From the NCBI GenBank assembly GCA_900538305.1, contig UPXY01000006.1:1-64000 (forward strand): a DNA stretch of 64,000 bases. Direction: 5' to 3'. Below are positions 60,082 through 64,000 of the stretch, one piece after another (the stretch's first letter is position 1; the number at the start of each line of letters is the position of its first letter). This stretch comes from an uncultured Collinsella sp. (GTDB lineage Bacteria; Actinomycetota; Coriobacteriia; Coriobacteriales; Coriobacteriaceae). The notes under the pieces are model-generated. The model was not told where the DNA came from. It saw only the letters and a list, made by a program, of their open reading frames with translations, and did not search any database. Position numbers and translations under genes: made by a program.

Positions 60082-61212
60082 TTAGGGCTCAGGAGGATTG
60101 CAGAAAAGACGAAGTGCCTGGTCAAGGCTATCAACGACATCGATGGGATCGTCAAGACCGGCATAGAGCTGAAGGTAGCTCAGATCACCGATCTCCACGA
60201 GTGCGAGCCGCGTCGCATTTGCACCGCAGGCGTCGTCGAACGCGGTCGCATGCACCTCTTCAAATAGCTTGAGGAAGCGCTCGCAACGCGACTTGGCGCC
60301 TTCGAGACCAGAGCCGGTAAGCGTGAAGTTCACATATGCGCCGAAACCATGTTCGAGCACGCGTGCCGCGACGTCGCGATCGGGATGCGTCGCGAAACCC
60401 GGATAACGTACGCAACCTATCGAAGAGTGACACGAAAGGTACGACGCGATGGCGCGCGCATGGTCGAAGCGTTGCAGCGCGGTATCGGGAAGCTCATCGA
60501 GCGCCGCGGCAACGGCAGCAAGGTCCGCATCGCTTGGACGTGCGGCGCCCGCGGCAGACGATGGCGCGCCGAGTCCGAAGGAAAGCAGGCGGAAGGCATC
60601 CTCCGCGTAAGGATCTGCGACCTGATGGCGTCCTTGCTTCCGTTGCGAGCGCGCAACGGAGACCGCGACGACAGGCTCCGATACCGCAGCGCTGAACGTG
60701 CCCATGAGGGACTCGAGCGAGATATGCGCCCCGAGCGCAAGCGGACGGCAGCCGAACACCGTCGGCAGCGTGTTATCCACCACAAGCGTGGCACCCGCCA
60801 TCTTCGCTGCCTGCGCGAACGCGCGGATATCTGCTACGCGCAGGGTCTTCGCACTTACCGAAGGCACAAGCCAGAACAACCTGCCTGAAGACATGCCCGC
60901 CGGATGCGCGTACGAGGCGGGGGAACCTTGAGGCACGAGGCGCTCAGCCTCCGCCTGGGCTTCGTTCACACCCGTGGATGCCGAAAGGAAAGCATCGGCC
61001 TCGGGTGCAGCAGCGAACGATAGGCGCTGCCAGCGAAACAGCTTCACCACGCGATCAGGTCGATCGTCTGCGCACGCAACCAAACGGTCATGCGTCCCCA
61101 CGACACCCGTCTTCGCAAGCACGTCCGCCGCATCCCATGCGCGCACGAACCACGTCGCCCGCGCACCGTGGCGCGCGGCATAGGCATGGACCAAGTCAAG
61201 ATGAAGCGACAT
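60082..61212 (-). CDS. Cys/Met-metabolism PLP-fold protein, catalytic lysine apparently missing
   Basis: This 376-residue protein has the fold pattern of the cystathionine gamma-synthase family: VVDNTLPT at 144-151 (the PLP-ring Asp is D146), GAHISLES at 161-168, and LVEIGDLSYLQLYAGLDDPIDVVDSLDQAL at the end, here named only by its parts. The usual H-S-x-T-K-Y reads E-S-L-M-G-T at 167-172, so the Schiff-base Lys is replaced by Gly171. The N-terminal part also lacks the normal substrate motifs. A pseudo-enzyme or a decayed gene is inferred, but the frame is open and the ribosome binding site strong (GGGGAGGG). Confidence 0.75.
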   Translation of the reverse strand: MSLHLDLVHAYAARHGARATWFVRAWDAADVLAKTGVVGTHDRLVACADDRPDRVVKLFRWQRLSFAAAPEADAFLSASTGVNEAQAEAERLVPQGSPASYAHPAGMSSGRLFWLVPSVSAKTLRVADIRAFAQAAKMAGATLVVDNTLPTVFGCRPLALGAHISLESLMGTFSAAVSEPVVAVSVARSQRKQGRHQVADPYAEDAFRLLSFGLGAPSSAAGAARPSDADLAAVAAALDELPDTALQRFDHARAIASYLSCHSSIGCVRYPGFATHPDRDVAARVLEHGFGAYVNFTLTGSGLEGAKSRCERFLKLFEEVHATAFDDACGANATRLALVEIGDLSYLQLYAGLDDPIDVVDSLDQALRLFCNPPEP

Positions 61213-61228
61213 GCCCTCCCCTTTCGAC

Positions 61229-61247
61229 AGCTCATGAGCTAAGTATA
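61229..61247 (-). promoter_or_regulatory. -10 element and 12-bp palindrome before the PLP-fold gene
   Basis: TATACT (61242-61247) is a good -10. AGCTCATGAGCT (61229-61240) is a perfect palindrome where transcription should start and could be an operator. No -35 box is clear. Confidence 0.4.
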
Positions 61248-61296
61248 CGGCAAGTTACTGCATGCGCCGCGGTAAGCAACAAGTTGATACGGCGGG

Positions 61297-61342
61297 CATA
61301 GAAACGGGCGAGTTCTCGGAGATGCCTGCCGAAAACCCGCCC
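61297..61342 (-). terminator. Terminator of thrS
   Basis: On the minus strand 61329-61342 pairs with 61306-61319 in a 14-bp stem with two G-U pairs and a 9-base loop, then GTTTCTATG. It lies 50 bp past the thrS stop. Confidence 0.7.
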
Positions 61343-61392
61343 TCATTGTGATGTACGAATATCGCAGCGCGTTGCCGCAGTTAGCAGTGGGT

Positions 61393-63156
61393 CTATCGAC
61401 GCGTGGCGATCTCCTCGCGCACGCTTGCGATAAACTCGTCGAGCTCGGCGGCGTGCGTCTCGTTCGAACGATCACGCACGGAGATGTTCCCCGCCTCGAC
61501 CTCCTGCTCACCCAGGATAAGCATATAGGGCGGGCGGTCGATGTTGCGCGCCTCGCGGATCTTGTAGCCGATCTTCTCGTCGCGCTCGTCGCACACGGCA
61601 CGAATACCGGCGGCATCGAGCTTGGCCGTCACCTCGAGCGCATAATCGCGGCTCTTCTCGGAGACGGGCAGCACCTTCACCTGGCACGGAGCGAGCCAGG
61701 TGGGGAACTTGCCAGCGAAGTGCTCGATCAAGATACCGATGAAGCGCTCGATGGAGCCGAAGCACACGCGGTGAAGCATGATGGGACGCTTCTTGGAGCC
61801 ATCGGCATCCGTGTACTCGAGGTCGAAGTTGAGCGGCATCTGGAAGTCGAGCTGCACGGTGCCGCACTGCCAGGTACGACCGAGGGAGTCTTCCAGGTGG
61901 AAGTCGATCTTGGGACCGTAGAAGGCGCCATCGCCCTCGTTGACCACGTACTCCTTACCCAAGCGCTCGAGCGCCTCGCGCAGGCCGGCCTCGGCACGCT
62001 CCCAATCCTCATCGGAACCCATGGAGTCCTCGGGACGCGTGGAGAGCTCGAGGTGGTAGGTGAAGCCGAACTTCTGGTAGACGGAGTCGATGAGATTCAC
62101 CACGCCCACGATCTCGTCGGTGAGCTGGTCGGGACGCACGAAGAGATGCGCGTCGTCCTGGTTGAAGCAGCGCACGCGGAAGAGGCCGTGAAGCGCGCCG
62201 CGCATCTCGTGACGGTGCACGAGGCCGATCTCGCCGGCGCGGATGGGCAGCTCGCGGTAGCTATGCGGACGGCTCTTGTACACGAGCACGCCGCCCGGGC
62301 AGTTCATGGGTTTGATGCAGTACTCCTCGTCATCGATGACGGTGGAGTACATGTTGTCCTTATAGTGGTCCCAGTGGCCGGAGGTCTCCCACAGGTGCTT
62401 GCTCATGATCTGCGGCGTGGAGATCTCGACATAGCCCGCCTTGTGGTGGATCTCGCGCCAGTAGTTCAGAAGCTCGTTCTTGAGAATCATGCCGTTCGGC
62501 AGGAAGAACGGGAAGCCTGGGGCCTCGTCGCGCATCATGAAGATGTCCATCTCGCGGCCGATCTTGCGGTGGTCGCGCTTCTTGGCCTCTTCGAGCAGGC
62601 GCAGGTGCTCGTCGAGCTCCTCCTTCGTGGCGAAGGCGGTGCCGTTTACGCGCGTGAGCATCTTGTTGTCCTTGTCGCCCTTCCAGTAGGCACCGGAGAC
62701 GCCCGTGAGCTTGAAGGCTTTGAGCGCCTTGGTGTAGGTGAGGTGCGGGCCCACGCACATGTCGATGTAGTCACCCTGCTGGTAGAAGGTGATGCGCGCA
62801 TCTTCGTCAAGATCGCCGATGTGCTCGACCTTGTATTTCTCGCCGCGCTCCTCCATGAGCGCGATGGCCTCCGTGCGCGGGAGCTCGAAGACGGTGAACT
62901 TGAGGTTCTCCTTCACGATCTTCTTCATCTCTGCCTCAATGGCCGGGAAGTCCTCCTCAGAGATCTTCTGACCCTCAGGCAGGTCGATATCGTAGTAGAA
63001 GCCGTTGTCCGTAGCAGGACCGTAGGCGAAGTCGGCCTCGGGGTACAGGCGCTTCACGGCCTGCGCCATGATGTGGGCGGCGCTGTGGCGGACGACGTGG
63101 GTAACCTCGTCTGCCGGGCACTCGTCAACGTGGCCGTCGTTATACAGAACCTTCAT
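61393..63156 (-). CDS. thrS: Threonyl-tRNA synthetase lacking the TGS domain
   Basis: This 587-residue class II synthetase has the editing domain with H24-x3-H28 (HSAAH) and DMCVGPH, the catalytic core with MNCPGG and RHEMRGALHGLFRVR, and the anticodon-binding domain. In common ThrRS the HSAAH motif is near residue 73. Here it is at 24, so the N-terminal TGS domain is missing. AAGGAG before the ATG at 63156 and unrelated upstream sequence support the short start. Confidence 0.94.
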   Translation of the reverse strand: MKVLYNDGHVDECPADEVTHVVRHSAAHIMAQAVKRLYPEADFAYGPATDNGFYYDIDLPEGQKISEEDFPAIEAEMKKIVKENLKFTVFELPRTEAIALMEERGEKYKVEHIGDLDEDARITFYQQGDYIDMCVGPHLTYTKALKAFKLTGVSGAYWKGDKDNKMLTRVNGTAFATKEELDEHLRLLEEAKKRDHRKIGREMDIFMMRDEAPGFPFFLPNGMILKNELLNYWREIHHKAGYVEISTPQIMSKHLWETSGHWDHYKDNMYSTVIDDEEYCIKPMNCPGGVLVYKSRPHSYRELPIRAGEIGLVHRHEMRGALHGLFRVRCFNQDDAHLFVRPDQLTDEIVGVVNLIDSVYQKFGFTYHLELSTRPEDSMGSDEDWERAEAGLREALERLGKEYVVNEGDGAFYGPKIDFHLEDSLGRTWQCGTVQLDFQMPLNFDLEYTDADGSKKRPIMLHRVCFGSIERFIGILIEHFAGKFPTWLAPCQVKVLPVSEKSRDYALEVTAKLDAAGIRAVCDERDEKIGYKIREARNIDRPPYMLILGEQEVEAGNISVRDRSNETHAAELDEFIASVREEIATRR

Positions 63157-63266
63157 TGCTTGCTCCTTATCGTAGAGAGGAATAGCAGATGGTTGGTACC
63201 AAGGAACAGGGGGTAAGGCGCGGATCGCATCACCTACGGGATGGTGCGCGGCGCACCTCATACAAA
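63157..63266 (-). promoter_or_regulatory. thrS leader and upstream region
   Basis: No T-box pattern is visible. GGTGCGC-G-GCGCACC (63243-63257) is a perfect 7-bp inverted repeat about 90 bp before the ATG. The promoter is not clear. Confidence 0.3.
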
Positions 63267-63305
63267 AACGCCCGCACCCGATGATACCACCGGGATACGA
63301 GCGTT
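63262..63305 (-). terminator. Terminator of the zinc-ribbon gene
   Basis: On the minus strand 63293-63305 pairs with 63267-63279 in a 13-bp stem with three G-U pairs, running into TTTTTG. It lies 41 bp past the stop codon. Confidence 0.85.
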
Positions 63306-63346
63306 ATCGGGCGCGAACGAAGTTCCGGTCAAGACCGGCGGCGCGC

Positions 63347-63778
63347 CTATTGGATGTGCGTTCGGCAGTACGGGCACACCTTCCAATGGGCGTCGAGCGG
63401 CTTATGGCAGCTGGGGCAGACGTTGCGCACCTGGGTGTTGCACACCGGGCACACAACGAAATCCTTCTCGATGGACCCACCGCAGCGCGGGCACGTGCCG
63501 TACTGAGCGAGCTGGCGCTCACGAAGCGCCATGTCGAGCTCCTGCTCCTCGCGGTCGGCGAGGTAGCTGCTCGGACGAAGCACGTTGTAGGCGATGAGAC
63601 CGACGAACGGGACGAGCGAGAGCAGACCCCACGCCCAGAAGTACTGGGAGCCGCGGCGACGGGCGTCAACGAACACGTAAACCACAGAGAGCACGTACAG
63701 CGCGACGATGAACGCAATGAAGAGATAGATGACAGTCATGACCTGCGGCGTCATGAGCTGTTGGATGTATTCCATCAT
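63347..63778 (-). CDS. Two-span membrane protein with double zinc ribbon
   Basis: This 143-residue protein has two membrane spans (about 14-35 and 48-66) and a C-terminal half with four C-x2-C pairs (CPRC, CPVC, CPSC, CPYC), a double zinc ribbon. Such ribbons often mediate protein or RNA contact; the function here is unknown. Two ATGs are in tandem (63778, 63775), and AAAGG lies upstream. Confidence 0.85.
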   Translation of the reverse strand: MMEYIQQLMTPQVMTVIYLFIAFIVALYVLSVVYVFVDARRRGSQYFWAWGLLSLVPFVGLIAYNVLRPSSYLADREEQELDMALRERQLAQYGTCPRCGGSIEKDFVVCPVCNTQVRNVCPSCHKPLDAHWKVCPYCRTHIQ

Positions 63779-63835
63779 GAGCGGTCGATACCTTTCAGCT
63801 GAAGTGATCACAAGTGCTGGTACAAACAACGATAC

Positions 63836-63864
63836 ATTGTATACCGAGTCGCGCATCCTGCCAA
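63836..63864 (-). promoter_or_regulatory. Promoter of the zinc-ribbon gene
   Basis: TTGGCA (63859-63864) and TACAAT (63836-63841), each one base from consensus, are exactly 17 bp apart on the minus strand. Confidence 0.75.
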
Positions 63865-63907
63865 AAATCCACAGCCTCGGCGCAGCAAACGTCCGCGACG
63901 GCAGCCT

Positions 63908-63946
63908 CTGCCAAAAGGGACTGTCCCTTTTGGCAGCTTTTGGCAG
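63908..63946. repeat. Perfect palindrome with GGGACTGTCCC core
   Basis: CTGCCAAAAGGGAC (63908-63921) and its complement (63923-63936) surround one base, and CTTTTGGCAG (63937-63946) is an extra half copy. It starts 5 bp past the stop codon of the partial gene at the window end and may terminate it. Compare 21791-21831. Confidence 0.85.
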
Positions 63947-63950
63947 AACA

Positions 63951-64000
63951 TCACAACAGGCGGGCGACCTCGCCGGCAAGGGTGATGGTGCCGGCAGCCA
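63951..64000 (-). CDS. C-terminal end of an unidentified gene (partial)
   Basis: An open frame enters from the window edge and ends AAGTITLAGEVARLL before TGA at 63951. The residues look protein-like and the palindrome after it fits a gene end. The product cannot be named from 15 residues. Confidence 0.45.
   Translation of the reverse strand, partial: AAGTITLAGEVARLL

Overview
The window is a high-GC chromosomal segment. Every protein gene except one lies on the minus strand; the exceptions are the hypothetical gene at 57177-58223 and a tRNA-Asn. The gene content suggests a member of the Coriobacteriia (Actinobacteria), probably Collinsella-like: an actinobacterial integration host factor (mihF) next to gmk and rpoZ, RNase J, a RodZ/FtsK cluster, and Firmicutes-style gene order kept in a high-GC genome. 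The genus is an inference from the proteins, not a search result.

Reading in the direction of transcription (right to left). 63951-64000 is the tail of an unidentified gene. 59369-63778 holds a double-zinc-ribbon membrane protein, a threonyl-tRNA synthetase without its TGS domain, a PLP-fold protein that seems to lack its catalytic lysine, and the manganese exporter MntP. 54796-59368 is an accessory island: it has a dTDP-glucose 4,6-dehydratase, an orphan plus-strand gene, and about 2 kb of gene-free DNA filled with four clusters of short repeats that seem to share one core. 49410-54795 carries guaB, an acidic membrane protein and leuS. 39111-49189 is the translation/transcription block rimP-nusA-infB-rbfA-nrnA-truB-ribF-dnaG, followed by rpoD. 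36286-37298 is a divergent region: a tRNA-Asn on the plus strand, and on the minus strand a PyrR-type leader feeding pyrR-pyrB-pyrC-pyrK-pyrD-pyrF. 28854-31277 is mihF-gmk-rpoZ-thiI. 11933-28574 is the classical comEA-comEC-holA-rpsT-lepA-hemW-dnaJ-dnaJ-mtaB-phoH-ybeY-dgkA-era-recO order. 69-11749 is rpsO-pnp-rnj-ftsK-rodZ-yajQ-rimO-pgsA-cinA.

Most of the window is core machinery: ribosome assembly and modification (RimP, RbfA, Era, YbeY, RimO, TruB, Dus, MtaB), RNA decay (PNPase, RNase J, NrnA, YbeY), transcription (RpoD, RpoZ, NusA), DNA replication and uptake (DnaG, HolA, FtsK, RecO, ComEA/EC) and nucleotide synthesis (Pyr genes, Gmk, GuaB). Tight spacing, 1-8 nt overlaps and strong AGGAGG-type ribosome binding sites support the operons.

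The least ordinary features are a DnaJ whose substrate-binding C-terminus is replaced by membrane segments, a NusA with a Cys/His tail, the TGS-less ThrRS, the PLP pseudo-enzyme, a factor-independent terminator just upstream of rimP, a large inverted repeat beside rpsT, and the repeat family around 55160-59290.
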